Position numbers and translations under genes: made by a program. A stretch of 64,000 bases of DNA from Qipengyuania gaetbuli (GTDB lineage: Bacteria > Pseudomonadota > Alphaproteobacteria > Sphingomonadales > Sphingomonadaceae): positions 894,501-958,500 of the forward strand of contig NZ_JAIVLR010000002.1 in the NCBI RefSeq assembly GCF_020524765.1. The letters run 5' to 3'. Under the pieces are notes generated by a model. The model was not told the origin of the DNA. It saw nothing but the letters and a program-made list of their open reading frames with translations, and did no database searches. How positions within the stretch are numbered: position 1 is the first letter of the stretch; each line of letters opens with the position of its first letter. This document shows positions 8,370-18,960 of this stretch, one piece after another.

Positions 8370-9656
8370 TCAGCGCTTGTCCATCGGGATGTAATCCCGC
8401 TCCGTTGGACCAGTGTAGAGCTGGCGCGGGCGGCCGATGACCTGGCCGGGATCGGAGATCATCTCGTTCCACTGCGCCACCCAGCCCACGGTGCGGGCAA
8501 GCGCGAAGAGCGCGGTGAACATGGTGGTCGGGAAGCCGATCGCCGAGAGGATGATGCCCGAGTAGAAGTCCACATTGGGGAAGAGCTTCTTCTCGCGGAA
8601 GTAATCGTCGTTGAGAGCGATTTCTTCCAACTGGAGGGCGGTCTCGAACACCGGGTCCTTGACGTTGAGCGCCTCGAACACCTCGCGCACGGTCTTCTGC
8701 ATGACCGTCGCGCGCGGGTCGTAGTTCTTGTAGACGCGGTGGCCGAAGCCCATCAGGCGGAACGGATCGTTCTTGTCCTTCGCACGCTCGATATAGTGCT
8801 TGATGCGATCGGGCGTGCCGATTTCCTGCAGCATGTTGAGCGCTGCTTCGTTGGCGCCGCCATGCGCGGGGCCCCAGAGGCAGGCGATACCGGCCGCGAT
8901 GCAGGCGAACGGATTGGCACCCGACGAACCTGCGAGGCGCACGGTCGAGGTCGAGGCGTTCTGTTCGTGGTCGGCGTGCAGGATGAAGATCCGGTCCATG
9001 GCGCGTTCGACGGCCGGATGGATCTCGTATTCCTCGGCCGGAACACCGAAGGTCATACGCAGGAAGTTGCCGGTGTAGCTCAGCGAGTTCTTCGGCTGCA
9101 GGAACGGCTGGCCGATCGAGTACTTGTACGCCATCGCCGCGATGGTCGGCATCTTGGCGATCAGGCGGTGCGAGCTGATCTTGCGGTGCTCGGGATCGGA
9201 AATGTCGGTGCTGTCGTGATAGAACGCCGACAGGGCACCGACGACGCCGCACATGATCGCCATGGGGTGCGCATCGCGGCGGAAACCCTGGTAGAATTGA
9301 CGCAACTGGTCGTGGACCATGGTGTGGCGCGTGATCGTGTAGTCGAAGTCGGCGAGTTCTTCCTGGTTCGGCAGTTCGCCGTTCAGGAGCAGGTAGGCCA
9401 CTTCCATGAAGCTGGAATGTTCGGCCAGCTGGCCGATCGGATAGCCGCGGTGAAGGAGAACGCCTTCCTCGCCGTCGATGTAGGTGAGGGCGCTTTCGCA
9501 GCTGGCCGTCGACTTGTAACCGGGATCGTAAGTGAACTTGCCGGTCGTTCCGTAAAGCTTGCGGATGTCGATGACGTCCGGCCCGACGCTGCCCTCAAGC
9601 ACGGGGAAGGTCTGGCTCTGTCCGCCCAGATCGAGTGTTGCCTGTTTGTCGGCCAC
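8370..9656 (-). CDS. gltA: Citrate synthase
   Basis: A 428-residue type II (hexameric-type) citrate synthase, joining oxaloacetate and acetyl-CoA in the first step of the TCA cycle. The active-site histidines are visible in [11 protein letters not shown] and GFGHRVYKN, and the N-terminal ligand-binding part in [21 protein letters not shown]. The frame is open further upstream, but GTG at 9656 is chosen because GAGGAG lies six bases before it, the protein length is then normal for the family, and the N-terminus [10 protein letters not shown] is typical. It is 22 bases downstream of gltX on the same strand, so the two are likely co-transcribed. A strong terminator follows. Confidence 0.95.
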   Translation of the reverse strand: MADKQATLDLGGQSQTFPVLEGSVGPDVIDIRKLYGTTGKFTYDPGYKSTASCESALTYIDGEEGVLLHRGYPIGQLAEHSSFMEVAYLLLNGELPNQEELADFDYTITRHTMVHDQLRQFYQGFRRDAHPMAIMCGVVGALSAFYHDSTDISDPEHRKISSHRLIAKMPTIAAMAYKYSIGQPFLQPKNSLSYTGNFLRMTFGVPAEEYEIHPAVERAMDRIFILHADHEQNASTSTVRLAGSSGANPFACIAAGIACLWGPAHGGANEAALNMLQEIGTPDRIKHYIERAKDKNDPFRLMGFGHRVYKNYDPRATVMQKTVREVFEALNVKDPVFETALQLEEIALNDDYFREKKLFPNVDFYSGIILSAIGFPTTMFTALFALARTVGWVAQWNEMISDPGQVIGRPRQLYTGPTERDYIPMDKR

Positions 9657-9678
9657 GCGTGTCTCCTCAGTCAGTCTT

Positions 9679-11124
9679 TTACCTGGCACCTGCCGGGGAG
9701 GCCTGCGCGTCGATCCGCGCGAGAGACTCCTCCTTGCCCAACAGGACCAGAACATCGAAAATTCCGGGTGACGTGGTTGTCCCCGTCAGTGCCGCACGCA
9801 TGGGCTGCGCGAGCTTGCCGAGACCCAGTTCGAGCTCCTCGGCATACGATTTCGTAGTGGCTTCGAGAGCCTCGATTGTCCAGTTATTTTCCGCCTTTAG
9901 GCGCTCAGAGAGGCCGGCAAGCCGCTCGCGCGATTCATCGTCGAGCAGGGCAGCAGCCTTTTCGGTCATTTCAAGCGGCCTCTTGGCGAAGAGAAATGCT
10001 GCACCTTCAACGAGTTCGTGCGTGGTCTTTGCACGAGGTTTCAGGACTGGCATTGCCTGTGTCAGCAGGGCGACATCAGCCTTATTTCCTATGGCTTCGG
10101 CGACCAGCGCCGCCAGCCGCGCATCATCGGCTTCGCGGATGTAATGCGCATTGAGATTGAGCAGTTTCTTGATGTCGAAGCGGGACGCGCTCTTGCCGAC
10201 GCCGTCGAGGTCGAACAGCTCGACTGCCTCGTCGCGGGTGATCTCCTCGCGGTCGCCGTGGCCCCAGCCAAGGCGCAGCAGGTAATTGAACAGCGCTTCC
10301 GGCAGGACACCTTCGTCGTCGCGATAGGCCTCGACGCCGATGGCACCGTGGCGCTTGGACATTTTCGCCCCGTCCGAGCCGTGGATCAGCGGAACGTGTG
10401 CATAGACGGGATCCGGCCAACCGCCTTCGATGGCGTTCATCGCGCGGATGATCGGCAGCTGGCGGAAAGCGTTGTTCAGGTGGTCATCGCCGCGGATGAT
10501 ATGCGTCACGCCCATGTCGTGATCGTCGACGACGACCGCGAGCATATAGGTCGGAGTGCCGTCTGCGCGCAGGAGGATATAGTCGTCGATCTCGGCGTTC
10601 TGGACCGTTACCTTGCCCTGCACGGCGTCGTAGATCGTGGTTTCGCCGTTGGTGGGGACCTTAAGGCGGATCACGAAAGGCGCGCCCGCGGGCGCTTCGG
10701 ACGCGTCACGGTCACGCCAGCGACGGTCGTAACGCATGGGTTGCTTGTTGGCGCGCTGCTGGGCGCGCATCTGCTCCAGTTCTTCGGGCGTGGCGTAACA
10801 CTTGTAGGCGTGGCCCGCTTCGAGAAGCTGCATGGCGACTTCCGCATGTCGCGTTGCACGGTCGGACTGGAACAGCGGCGGCTCGTCGAAATCGAGACCG
10901 AGCCAGTCGAGACCTTCCAGTATTTTGTCGATGGCTTCCTGCGTGCTCCGCTTGCGGTCGGTGTCTTCGATGCGGAGCAGGACCTTGCCGCCGTGGTGGC
11001 GTGCGTAGAGCCAGTTGAAAAGCGCGGTACGGGCGCCGCCGATATGAAGAAAGCCGGTGGGCGAGGGGGCGAAACGGGTCACCACCTGCTGAGTGCCGGC
11101 GGTCGTTTCGGTTTCGCTTGCCAT
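9679..11124 (-). CDS. gltX: Glutamate--tRNA ligase
   Basis: A 481-residue class I aminoacyl-tRNA synthetase charging tRNA-Glu. The HIGH-type motif is [14 protein letters not shown] (residues 25-38) and the KMSKS motif reads KMSKRHG. The frame extends more than 600 bases upstream without a stop, but the ATG at 11124 gives the standard N-terminus ([14 protein letters not shown] near residue 17) and is preceded by AAGAG. Any longer start would overlap the divergent comEC. gltA follows after 22 bases. Confidence 0.95.
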   Translation of the reverse strand: MASETETTAGTQQVVTRFAPSPTGFLHIGGARTALFNWLYARHHGGKVLLRIEDTDRKRSTQEAIDKILEGLDWLGLDFDEPPLFQSDRATRHAEVAMQLLEAGHAYKCYATPEELEQMRAQQRANKQPMRYDRRWRDRDASEAPAGAPFVIRLKVPTNGETTIYDAVQGKVTVQNAEIDDYILLRADGTPTYMLAVVVDDHDMGVTHIIRGDDHLNNAFRQLPIIRAMNAIEGGWPDPVYAHVPLIHGSDGAKMSKRHGAIGVEAYRDDEGVLPEALFNYLLRLGWGHGDREEITRDEAVELFDLDGVGKSASRFDIKKLLNLNAHYIREADDARLAALVAEAIGNKADVALLTQAMPVLKPRAKTTHELVEGAAFLFAKRPLEMTEKAAALLDDESRERLAGLSERLKAENNWTIEALEATTKSYAEELELGLGKLAQPMRAALTGTTTSPGIFDVLVLLGKEESLARIDAQASPAGAR

Positions 11125-11152
11125 TAGCTCTTCTTTCCTTTCAAACACTTGC

Positions 11153-13384
11153 ATGGCGATGCAGGGGACGCCTTTGGTGCCGTTTGGCGAACCCGGGGGT
11201 GGCGCCGATGTTGCAGTGCAGCGCCCTTGGCGCATACGCTCTCTCTTGTCCAGAACGGCCGACGAGGCGGAGCGGTTTCTGGCCAGTCCGAAACAGGACC
11301 GGATGCCATGGCTGACGGTGGCATTCGCCAGCGGAATCGGTGGGTGGTTTGCACTTCCCGCGATGTCGTCTTGGCTTGTCGCCCTTGGCTTTGCTGGCGC
11401 TTTGGCAGGGTTGGGATGGGCGTGCCTGAGAATGACCGGCCGTCCGGCAATCTCGACCGCTCTTGTTGCCGTCTCCGTCTCATTCGTCTTGGGAATAAGT
11501 GTTATCTGGGCCCGGTCGGAAGTGGTCGGCACCGAGCCGATTGCAGCACCTGTTTTTGCCAAGCTGGACGGAACGATCCTCGAGCGTGAGGAGCAGCCTG
11601 CAGAAGACCGGGTGAGGCTTGTCATCGCCACACGGGAACAAGGGACCGGTCGCGCCATCAAGGTTCGGATCAACGTGCCCATCAAGTCGGATGATGAGGC
11701 CTTGAAAGAGGGCGCTACGATGCGGCTCGCCGCGCGCCTTATGCCGCCATCGCCACCCATCCTGCCCGGCGCCTATGACTTTGCCCGGGCAGCTTGGTTC
11801 AAGGGTTACGCTGCGACCGGATCGCTTGCTGGAGACATCGAGGTCCTAACGGAGGCCCCGAGTAAAGAGGGAGGAACGCTTGCAAGCGCGCAAAGGCGTT
11901 TGTCTGCGCATGTCCGCAGCCGCGTTGACGGTTCGGCAGGCTCCATCGCAGCGGCCTTCGCGAGCGGTGACAGGGGCGGAATCCCTTTGGCCGACGAGGA
12001 AGCGATGCGCGATGCGGGTCTGACCCACCTCCTGTCCATCAGCGGGCTGCACGTGAGCGCCGTGATTGCGGCGGCCTATTTCCTTGCGCTGAAGCTGCTC
12101 GCCTTGTGGCCGTGGCTCGCCTTGCGTGTGCGCTTGCCGCTTTGCGCCGCCACGGTCGGGGCGGGGGCAGGCATAGCCTATACGCTGCTTACGGGAGCTG
12201 AAGTGCCCACGGTCAGGAGCTGTATCGGCGCAGTGCTGGTTCTCGGGGCACTGGCATTGGGGAGGGAGCCCCTGTCAATGCGAATGGTCGCGGTTGCGGC
12301 GTTCTGCGTCCTGCTGTTCTGGCCCGAAGCGGTAATCGGCCCGAGCTTCCAGATGAGCTTTGCTGCGGTGCTTGCGATCATTGCCCTGCACAACTCCGGC
12401 CCCGTGCAGCAGTTTCTCCGCCCGAGGGAAGAGGCGCTTGCGTCGAAATACGCACGGCGGGTGGCGATGCTGTTCATCACCGGTGTCGTCATCGAAATAG
12501 CCCTTACGCCCATCGTGCTGTTTCATTTTCACCGGGCAGGGCTCTACGGTGCCTTTGCGAATGTCGTCGGCATCCCGCTGGTCACTTTCGTGTCGATGCC
12601 GCTCATTGCCCTGGCGCTGCTTCTCGATCTGGCGGGACTGGGCGGTCCGGTATGGTGGCTGGCAGGAAACTCGCTCGATCTCTTGTTGTGGATCGCTCAT
12701 TTCACCTCTGCCCAGCCCGGAGCGGTAAAGCTGGTTCCGCAGATGGGTTTGGGGACGATCGCCCTCTTCGTCGGCGGTGCCTTGTGGCTGGCCCTGTGGC
12801 GGGGGAAGGTGCGGCTGTGGGGTCTGTTGCCGGCCGCCGTGAGCGCGTTTGCGCTAGCGGTAACGCCTGCAGCCGACATCCTCGTGACGCGGGATGGCGC
12901 GGATTTCGGCATCGTGGACGGAAACGGGCAGCTCCACGTGCTACGCGGCTCTCCACATTCCTATTCCCAAACCAACCTGATCGAGCTGTCCGGCAGCGAT
13001 AACCCTCCGGTTCCGGTGCAAATCTACCCGGACGCGAGGTGCAGCGCTGATTTCTGCAGCCTCGTCGTCAACCGTAGCGAGCGTGAGTGGGTCCTCCTGG
13101 TGGCGCTCAACCGACAGCGCATCGATGAGCGCCAACTGGCCGCAGCATGCGAACTGAGCGATATCGTGATAGCAGACCGGTGGTTACCCCGCAGCTGCCA
13201 GCCCCGATGGCTCAAAGTCGACGGTCGTTACCTGAGCGACAACGGTGGCACGGCGATCTACCTCGACGATGAGCGTGTAGCCGGCGTGGCTGATGGCCAG
13301 GGAAGCCATGGCTGGCAGCGTTCAGGGATCGAGAGCCCCAAACAAGAAGGGCGCCAGCTTTCGCCGGCGCCCTCATTGCCTTGA
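11153..13384 (+). CDS. comEC: ComEC/Rec2-family DNA-uptake channel protein
   Basis: About 743 residues with an N-terminal DUF4131-type region, many transmembrane helices, and the competence-domain signature [21 protein letters not shown] around the middle. ComEC forms the inner-membrane channel for single-stranded DNA in natural transformation. The C-terminal 170 residues are where other ComEC proteins have a metallo-beta-lactamase nuclease domain; I see no HxHxDH there, so that part looks degenerate. An in-frame ATG at 11093 would overlap gltX, so 11153 (or 11159) is preferred; no clear ribosome site. The last codons run through the lexA terminator. Confidence 0.85.
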   Translation: MAMQGTPLVPFGEPGGGADVAVQRPWRIRSLLSRTADEAERFLASPKQDRMPWLTVAFASGIGGWFALPAMSSWLVALGFAGALAGLGWACLRMTGRPAISTALVAVSVSFVLGISVIWARSEVVGTEPIAAPVFAKLDGTILEREEQPAEDRVRLVIATREQGTGRAIKVRINVPIKSDDEALKEGATMRLAARLMPPSPPILPGAYDFARAAWFKGYAATGSLAGDIEVLTEAPSKEGGTLASAQRRLSAHVRSRVDGSAGSIAAAFASGDRGGIPLADEEAMRDAGLTHLLSISGLHVSAVIAAAYFLALKLLALWPWLALRVRLPLCAATVGAGAGIAYTLLTGAEVPTVRSCIGAVLVLGALALGREPLSMRMVAVAAFCVLLFWPEAVIGPSFQMSFAAVLAIIALHNSGPVQQFLRPREEALASKYARRVAMLFITGVVIEIALTPIVLFHFHRAGLYGAFANVVGIPLVTFVSMPLIALALLLDLAGLGGPVWWLAGNSLDLLLWIAHFTSAQPGAVKLVPQMGLGTIALFVGGALWLALWRGKVRLWGLLPAAVSAFALAVTPAADILVTRDGADFGIVDGNGQLHVLRGSPHSYSQTNLIELSGSDNPPVPVQIYPDARCSADFCSLVVNRSEREWVLLVALNRQRIDERQLAAACELSDIVIADRWLPRSCQPRWLKVDGRYLSDNGGTAIYLDDERVAGVADGQGSHGWQRSGIESPKQEGRQLSPAPSLP
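13349..13372 (-). terminator. Rho-independent terminator of lexA
   Basis: Minus strand: GGGCGCC and GGC, a GAAA loop, then GC and GGCGCCC, followed by TTCTTGTTT. It lies 23 bases beyond the lexA stop and inside the 3' end of the convergent comEC coding region, so comEC mRNA carries the same hairpin in sense. Confidence 0.7.
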
Positions 13385-13394
13385 ACCTTGCTTG

Positions 13395-14096
13395 TCAGTG
13401 GTAACGACGCAGCAGTCCTGCGAGTTTTCCCTGAACCTGCACGCGGTTGGCTTCGTAGACCTGAGGTTCGTAAGCGCCGTTTGCCGGATCGAGCCGGACC
13501 ATGGCACCTTCGCGCCGCAGGTACTTGAGCGTTGCCTCCTCGTTATCGACGAGAGCAACGACGATTTCCCCATCCCGCGCCGTTTCCGTGCGGCGGACAA
13601 GGGCGAAGTCTCCGTCGAAAATGCCAGCCTCGATCATCGAGTCCCCAGACACTTCGAGCGCATAGTGATCGCCTGGGCCGAGGAGGGCGGCCGGCACCGG
13701 CATGCTCGACTGGCCTTCGATGGCTTCGATCGGTGCGCCTGCGGCAATACGGCCATGGAGCGGGATCTGAAGGACGTCGTTCGCCGGATCTGGAGCGACG
13801 GGTGTTGCCTTGTGCACGGAAACCACTGCAGCGTTCGCAGCCGTGGCTGGTGCCTTAGAGGCGGCAGGCGCAGTGACCGCATCTTCCGGAAGCTTGATCA
13901 CTTCGAGCGCCCTCGCGCGGTTCGGCAGGCGGCGGATGAAGCCGCGTTCTTCAAGCGCGGAAATCAGGCGGTGGACGCCAGACTTGCTCTTCAAATCGAG
14001 CGCTTCCTTCATCTCTTCGAAAGAAGGCGAAATGCCGGTTTCCCCGAGACGCTGCTGGATGAAGCGGATCAATTCATGCTGCTTTGCGGTCAGCAT
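13395..14096 (-). CDS. lexA: LexA repressor
   Basis: A 233-residue SOS repressor. Residues 1-65 form the winged-helix DNA-binding domain ([17 protein letters not shown] start, [18 protein letters not shown] recognition region). A variable linker rich in Ala covers 70-105, and the C-terminal S24-type peptidase domain follows. Self-cleavage would fall at Ala119-Gly120 (GRIAAGAP); the catalytic pair is Ser153 (GDSMIEAG) and Lys191 (ATLKYL). An SOS box is present upstream, implying autoregulation. It is downstream of moaC on the same strand, with a 124-base gap carrying its own operator. Confidence 0.97.
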   Translation of the reverse strand: MLTAKQHELIRFIQQRLGETGISPSFEEMKEALDLKSKSGVHRLISALEERGFIRRLPNRARALEVIKLPEDAVTAPAASKAPATAANAAVVSVHKATPVAPDPANDVLQIPLHGRIAAGAPIEAIEGQSSMPVPAALLGPGDHYALEVSGDSMIEAGIFDGDFALVRRTETARDGEIVVALVDNEEATLKYLRREGAMVRLDPANGAYEPQVYEANRVQVQGKLAGLLRRYH

Positions 14097-14128
14097 CGGT
14101 CACTCCCTCGTTCCTGTTCACATCATGC

Positions 14129-14143
14129 GAACGAATGTGGAAC
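14129..14143 (-). promoter_or_regulatory. LexA operator (SOS box GTTC-N7-GTTC)
   Basis: The minus strand reads GTTCCACATTCGTTC, an exact match to the alphaproteobacterial SOS box GTTC-N7-GTTC, centred about 40 bases upstream of the lexA start. It implies that LexA represses its own gene. Confidence 0.85.
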
Positions 14144-14220
14144 AATTAGGCAACCAATTTTCGCGAGTCAAGCAAGTCTGCGGTTTTTCGCGCCGAAATG
14201 GAGGAACAGGCGTTCCCGTT

Positions 14221-14694
14221 TCAGTCCTCGGCTTTCCAGTCGCCGGACTTGCCTCCGGTCTTTTCGACCAGGCGCACACCGGAGATGACCATCGATCGGT
14301 CGACTGCTTTTGCCATGTCGTAGAGCGTCAGTAGGGCAACGCTGGCGGCGGTGAGTGCTTCCATCTCCACACCGGTCTTACCGGTGAGACCCGCCTTGGC
14401 GGTTACCGCGACATGGTCATCGGCGAGGTGGAAATCGACCGTGACGGTCTCGAGTCCGAGCGGATGGCAGAGCGGGATGAGCTCGCCAGTGCGCTTGGCC
14501 GCCATGATCCCGGCGATCCTTGCAGTCGCGAGCGCATCTCCCTTGCCGAGGCTTCCGTCCGCAATGGCGGCGAGCGCCTCCGGTTTCATGGTAATCCGGC
14601 CCTCTGCAGTGGCCGTGCGCCGTGTCGTCGGCTTCGCGGAGATGTCGACCATGCGGGCAGCGCCCTTGTCGTCGAGATGCGTCAACGGCGTCAC
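14221..14694 (-). CDS. moaC: Cyclic pyranopterin monophosphate synthase MoaC
   Basis: A 157-residue enzyme of molybdenum cofactor synthesis that turns the MoaA product into cyclic pyranopterin monophosphate. Family hallmarks are [18 protein letters not shown] near the start, the LCHPLGLE motif, and the [25 protein letters not shown] region near the end. It overlaps trpC by ATGA, so it is coupled to the trp genes. In many alphaproteobacteria moeA follows moaC before lexA; here no moeA lies between them. Confidence 0.95.
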   Translation of the reverse strand: MTPLTHLDDKGAARMVDISAKPTTRRTATAEGRITMKPEALAAIADGSLGKGDALATARIAGIMAAKRTGELIPLCHPLGLETVTVDFHLADDHVAVTAKAGLTGKTGVEMEALTAASVALLTLYDMAKAVDRSMVISGVRLVEKTGGKSGDWKAED

Positions 14695-15503
14695 GCTGGC
14701 TCTGCGCCGGTTCCGCGCAGCAGAGCCTTCGTTGCCGTCTCGACATCCGCTTGCCGCATCAGGCTTTCGCCCACGAGGAAGCTGCGCACTCCCGAACGGG
14801 ACAGGCGGAGGCAGTCGTCATGCGAGAAGATGCCGCTTTCCCCGACGATCAGCGAACCATCCTTTGCCAGCGGCGCAAGTCGCTCGGTCGTGACGAGATC
14901 GGTCTCGAAGGTCTTGAGGTTCCGGTTGTTTATCCCGACGAGCTGTGATTTGAGCGCCTTGGAGCGCTCCAGTTCCTCCTCGTCGTGTACCTCCACCAGC
15001 ACGTCCATGCCGCGCTCCAGCGCCGCGTCTTCGATTTCGTGCATCGTGCTGTCATCGAGAGCGGCGACGATGATGAGAATGGCGTCTGCGCCGATCGCGC
15101 GGGCTTCGGCCACCTGCCACGGATCGACCATGAAATCCTTGCGCAGAACGGGAAGCTCGCAAGCGGCACGTGCAGCGACGAGGAAATCCTCGTGGCCCTG
15201 GAAATATGGAGCGTCGGTCAGGACCGAAAGGCAGCTCGCTCCGCCAGCCTGGTAGGAGCGGGCATGGGCCGCAGGGTCGAAATCGGCCCTGATCAGTCCC
15301 TTGGACGGAGAGGCCTTCTTGATTTCGGCAATCAGCCCGAAGCCCGTTTCCTCCGCCTTGCGCAAAGCGGCATGGAAACCTCGCGGTGCGCTCTGCTCCG
15401 CTGCCATCGCATCCAGCACATCGAGCGAATGCAACCGCTTGCGCTGGGCTACTTCCTCGCGCTTGGTCGCGCAGATTTCGTCGAGTTTGTTCGTGCCGCT
15501 CAC
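14691..15503 (-). CDS. trpC: Indole-3-glycerol phosphate synthase
   Basis: A 270-residue TIM-barrel enzyme that closes the indole ring in tryptophan synthesis. Recognisable stretches are [10 protein letters not shown] at the N-terminus, [14 protein letters not shown] (substrate-binding lysine), [41 protein letters not shown] and VGESGIFS. It overlaps trpD upstream and moaC downstream by 4 bases each (ATGA). It is monofunctional; no TrpF domain is attached. Confidence 0.97.
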   Translation of the reverse strand: MSGTNKLDEICATKREEVAQRKRLHSLDVLDAMAAEQSAPRGFHAALRKAEETGFGLIAEIKKASPSKGLIRADFDPAAHARSYQAGGASCLSVLTDAPYFQGHEDFLVAARAACELPVLRKDFMVDPWQVAEARAIGADAILIIVAALDDSTMHEIEDAALERGMDVLVEVHDEEELERSKALKSQLVGINNRNLKTFETDLVTTERLAPLAKDGSLIVGESGIFSHDDCLRLSRSGVRSFLVGESLMRQADVETATKALLRGTGAEPA

Positions 15504-16492
15504 TTCGCCATCCCGATCCAGTCATGGAGCAGCTGGCGCGCTTTTCCGCTGTCGATCGCTTCAGCCCCGAGTTCGGCTGCTTCGGTCCAGTCGTCGCTTT
15601 TCCCGGCCACGAGGAAGGTCGCGGCCGCATTGAAAAGGACCGCATCGCGGTAGGGCCCCGGTGCGCCGAGCAGCAGGGCCTCCAGAGCCTTCGCGTTGTG
15701 TGCCGGATCACCGCCGCGGATCGCCTCCACCGGCGCATAAGGCAGGTTCGCCTGGACCGCGGTTACGCGTCGCATCTCGAAATCGTTGCCGCGAACGTCC
15801 GCCAGCTCGTTACCGCCGGCAAGGGACAGTTCGTCGAGACCCTCGTCGCCCGAGGCGATGAAAGTGCGTTCGGTGCCGAGCATTGCCTTCGCCTTGGCAT
15901 AGATGGGCACATAGGCTGGCCGTGCAATGCCGATCAGTTGGCGGGTGACGCCCGCCGGATTCGACAGCGGCCCCATGAGGTTGAAGATGGTCCGTACACC
16001 GAGGCGCTGGCGGATGGGCTGGATTCGGCCCATTGCGGGGTGATGGTTCTTCGCGAACAGGAAGCAAATTCCGAGTTCATTCAGGGTCTTCTCGGCGGTT
16101 CTTCCCGCAGCCTCCATGTCCAGCCCGAGCGCTTCGAGCGTATCGGCTGCACCGGATTTCGAGCTTGCGGCGCGGTTGCCGTGCTTGGCGACAGGCACCC
16201 CGCTTGCCGCAACGACCAGGCTCACCGCGGTCGAAACGTTCAGAGTGTGATGCCCGTCTCCGCCGGTACCGCAGCAATCGACCGTTCCTTCGGGCGCGTC
16301 GATCGGGATCAGCCGGGCACGAAGCGCTCGAGCGGCTCCAGCGATTTCTTCGGACGTTTCGCTGCGCGCTGACATGTCGACGAGGAAGCGGGCGATTTCA
16401 TCCTCGCCCGTCTCTCCGTCGAGGATCCAGCCGAAGATTTCTTCCGCCTGGGCGGCGTCCAGATGGACGTCTGCGGTCGGCAATTGCTTCAT
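15500..16492 (-). CDS. trpD: Anthranilate phosphoribosyltransferase
   Basis: A 330-residue enzyme transferring phosphoribose from PRPP to anthranilate. The PRPP-binding glycine-rich loop is [18 protein letters not shown], and the [15 protein letters not shown] and [11 protein letters not shown] motifs are clear. The frame stays open upstream into trpG, but the ATG at 16492 gives the normal N-terminus ([20 protein letters not shown]) and overlaps the trpG stop by ATGA. Part of the coupled trpG-trpD-trpC-moaC run. Confidence 0.97.
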   Translation of the reverse strand: MKQLPTADVHLDAAQAEEIFGWILDGETGEDEIARFLVDMSARSETSEEIAGAARALRARLIPIDAPEGTVDCCGTGGDGHHTLNVSTAVSLVVAASGVPVAKHGNRAASSKSGAADTLEALGLDMEAAGRTAEKTLNELGICFLFAKNHHPAMGRIQPIRQRLGVRTIFNLMGPLSNPAGVTRQLIGIARPAYVPIYAKAKAMLGTERTFIASGDEGLDELSLAGGNELADVRGNDFEMRRVTAVQANLPYAPVEAIRGGDPAHNAKALEALLLGAPGPYRDAVLFNAAATFLVAGKSDDWTEAAELGAEAIDSGKARQLLHDWIGMAK

Positions 16493-17115
16493 GCCGGCAC
16501 CTTTGCGGCGATCCCGCAGATTTCTAGGAAATTGGCGAGCAACGCGTGCCCGTGTTCGGTCGCGATGCTTTCCGGGTGGAACTGGACCCCGTGGATCGGC
16601 AGTTCGTGGTGTCGGAAACCCATCACGCTGCTGCCGTCGAGACCCGGCGTCTCGCTTTCGGCGTTCACGACGAGGACGTTCGGGATCTCCTCGACGACGA
16701 GAGAGTGGTAACGTGTCGCAGTAAACGGCGAAGGCAGGCCCTTGAACAGCCCGCTTCCGTCGTGCGTCACCGCGCTGGTCTTGCCGTGCATGAGCCCGCC
16801 GCGCACGACCTTGCCGCCGAAATGCTGGCCGATTGACTGGTGCCCGAGGCATACGCCGAGCAGCGGTTTGCCGCTTGCCGCACAGGCCTGCACCAGATCG
16901 AGGCTGATGCCAGCTTCCGACGGCGTGCAGGGGCCGGGCGAAATAAGGTATCCGGCAGCATCGCGCTCGATGGCTTCGGCAGCGGTGATAGCGTCATTGC
17001 GCACCACTTCGACCTTTGCCCCAAGCTCCATCAGGTAATGGACGAGGTTGAAGGTGAAGCTGTCGTAATTGTCGACGACGAGGATGGTCCGGTTGTCGGT
17101 CATGTCAGGCGTCAA
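16489..17115 (-). CDS. trpG: Anthranilate synthase component II (glutamine amidotransferase)
   Basis: A class I glutamine amidotransferase of about 208 residues that feeds ammonia to TrpE. The catalytic triad is visible as the Cys in [11 protein letters not shown], and His/Glu in [10 protein letters not shown] near the end. The N-terminus [18 protein letters not shown] is typical. Two ATGs are possible, 17115 and 17103; neither has a clear ribosome site. It could also serve folate synthesis as PabA, but its coupling to trpD and trpC favours tryptophan. trpE itself lies two genes upstream, not next to it. Confidence 0.93.
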   Translation of the reverse strand: MTPDMTDNRTILVVDNYDSFTFNLVHYLMELGAKVEVVRNDAITAAEAIERDAAGYLISPGPCTPSEAGISLDLVQACAASGKPLLGVCLGHQSIGQHFGGKVVRGGLMHGKTSAVTHDGSGLFKGLPSPFTATRYHSLVVEEIPNVLVVNAESETPGLDGSSVMGFRHHELPIHGVQFHPESIATEHGHALLANFLEICGIAAKVPA

Positions 17116-17162
17116 TGGCGGGGCAGGGACTTCAATTCAAGCAAGCAAAACAACTTGCTGTG

Positions 17163-18125
17163 TCACGCCTGCTTGCCCGCGAGCTTGTCTGTCGCACGAA
17201 CGAGACCGTCGACGATGCCGGGTTCGCCGGCGCTGTGACCGGCATCGTGGACGATCCACAGTTCGGCTTCGGGCCAGGCTTTCTTCAGCTCCCACGCGCT
17301 GGTCGGCGGGGTGCAGATGTCATGGCGGCCCTGCACGATGATACCGGGGATATACTTGATCCGGTCGAGGTTCCTGATGAGCTGCGCCTCTTCGAGGAAG
17401 AAGTCCTCGAGGAAGAAGCGGGCGCAGATGCGCGCGAACGGCACGGCCTTGGCCGGGTCGGCAAAGCTGTCGAGCAGTTTTTCGTCCGGCAACAGGGTTG
17501 CGACATTGCCTTCCCACAGCGACCATTCCCGCGCTGCGTCGAGGCGGGTCGCCTCGTCGTCGCTGGTCAGCCGGTCGTAATAGGCCTGCACCAGGTCGCC
17601 GCGCTCGGCCTCCGGGATGAGGCCGGTGAAGTCATCCCACTGCTCGGCCATGATTTCGCTGGCGCCGTAGCTGTAGAGCCAGTGCTTTTCCTTCTGGCGG
17701 GCGAGGAAGACGCCGCGCAGGACGATCTCGCTGGTGCGTTCGGGATGGGTCTGGGCATAGGCGAGCGCGAGCGTTGCGCCCCAGCTCCCACCGAAGACCT
17801 GCCATGTGTCGTGGCCGCACATTTCCCGCAGTCGCTCGATATCGGCCACGATGCGCCAGGTGTCGTTGTGCTCGATTTCGGCGAAGGGCAGCGACTTGCC
17901 GCAGCCGCGCTGATCGAAGAGGAGCACGTCGTAAAGCTCGGGATCCCATTGGCGACGGTGGTCGGGGCTCATCCCGCCGCCCGGACCGCCATGCAGGAAA
18001 ACGGCGGGCTTCGCACCCCGCGTTCCGACCCGTTCGTAATAGAGCGAATGGCCTTCGCCGACATCGAGCATCCCGGTCTCGTAGGGTTCGATCTCGGGGT
18101 AGAGGGTGCGGCGTTCGTTACTCAT
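17163..18125 (-). CDS. pip: Proline iminopeptidase
   Basis: An alpha/beta-hydrolase of 320 residues (peptidase S33) that removes N-terminal proline from peptides. It shows the oxyanion stretch FLHGGPGGGMSPDHRRQWDP, DQRGCGKS, the nucleophile elbow FGGSWGATLALAYA and a late HDAGHSAGEPG with the catalytic His. The frame extends to 18164, but ATG at 18125 (MSNERRTLYPEIEPYETGML) is the usual start and overlaps the preceding gene by only 8 bases. Its place between trpE and trpG is unusual for the trp operon. Confidence 0.93.
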   Translation of the reverse strand: MSNERRTLYPEIEPYETGMLDVGEGHSLYYERVGTRGAKPAVFLHGGPGGGMSPDHRRQWDPELYDVLLFDQRGCGKSLPFAEIEHNDTWRIVADIERLREMCGHDTWQVFGGSWGATLALAYAQTHPERTSEIVLRGVFLARQKEKHWLYSYGASEIMAEQWDDFTGLIPEAERGDLVQAYYDRLTSDDEATRLDAAREWSLWEGNVATLLPDEKLLDSFADPAKAVPFARICARFFLEDFFLEEAQLIRNLDRIKYIPGIIVQGRHDICTPPTSAWELKKAWPEAELWIVHDAGHSAGEPGIVDGLVRATDKLAGKQA

Positions 18126-18960
18126 GGTCTGCAACCTTCCGTTCCACCAGCACGATAGGACCAATGGGTGCGCCCGTATCGAGGCGATCTGTCGCGGGAT
18201 TCCACAGGCCCGACACGCTCCCGTCGAGATAGAGCGCGTTCTTCACACTCAATTCGTCGCGGAAGAAGCGGGCTAGCTTGCCGAACGAAATCGGCGCGTT
18301 CGAGATGACGAAATGCGCCCTGCCGCGATCATCCACGCCGACGCCGTTCCGGATCGCGCGCGAAGGCCCGTCCTGCGTGATCTCGGGGTGAAGCTTCCCG
18401 CCGACGACCAGCATCGGGCCCGACTGGGTGCCGAATTCAGGGCGATCGGCAACGTTGGCAAGGAAGTCGTCAGTCGTGCGGATTTCCCACTTGTCACCCG
18501 TGCCGAAGAAAACGCCGTTGGGCTTCATGTGGAAGTTGCCTTCACCATCGGCGGTGTTCAGCGTCTTCAGCCGCTCCGAACCGCTGACAAAATAGCCGAT
18601 CGGCTGCCCTTCGTCGTCATACATCCCGGCATTCATGGCGAAGGCCACGGTCGCAGGATCGCGGGTCGCGGAGAAGGCGGTGAGACTGCGGAACGGACCT
18701 TGCCCGTCCGGCCCGAGGACCATGGCGACCCGGTGACGGGAAGGCACGGCAAGACAGTGGGTCAGCGAGGTATTCTCGAAGATGATCGAGCGGCAGGCGC
18801 TTTCCACCTGGCTTGCCACCGAAGGGGCATCGCTGGCTGCAGCCGTCGGCGTGGCCCCGGCCTGGCCGTCGATGCGCGTGCGCGTGACCGGCTCGCCCGC
18901 CTGCGGCGGTTCGCATGCGCTCAGAAGAAGAAGGGTAATTGCGACCGAAAAGTACTTCAT
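18118..18960 (-). CDS. Phosphodiester glycosidase (NAGPA/DUF2233) family lipoprotein
   Basis: A 280-residue protein. MKYFSVAITLLLLSAC ends in a lipobox (LLSAC), so it should be a lipid-anchored envelope protein. The mature part carries DUF2233/NAGPA features: AMNAGMYDDEGQPIGYFV, NFHMKPNGVFF, GTQSGPMLVVGG and ALYLDGSVSGLW. The family cleaves GlcNAc-1-P phosphodiesters in animals and acts on wall or exopolysaccharide substrates in bacteria; the substrate here is unknown. ATG at 18960 overlaps the trpE stop (ATGA), which argues for co-translation with trpE despite no obvious metabolic link. Confidence 0.85.
   Translation of the reverse strand: MKYFSVAITLLLLSACEPPQAGEPVTRTRIDGQAGATPTAAASDAPSVASQVESACRSIIFENTSLTHCLAVPSRHRVAMVLGPDGQGPFRSLTAFSATRDPATVAFAMNAGMYDDEGQPIGYFVSGSERLKTLNTADGEGNFHMKPNGVFFGTGDKWEIRTTDDFLANVADRPEFGTQSGPMLVVGGKLHPEITQDGPSRAIRNGVGVDDRGRAHFVISNAPISFGKLARFFRDELSVKNALYLDGSVSGLWNPATDRLDTGAPIGPIVLVERKVADHE

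Noticed and set aside
9657-9755. Upstream in-frame extension of gltA
   Set aside because: It would overlap gltX; GTG 9656 has a good ribosome site and standard length.
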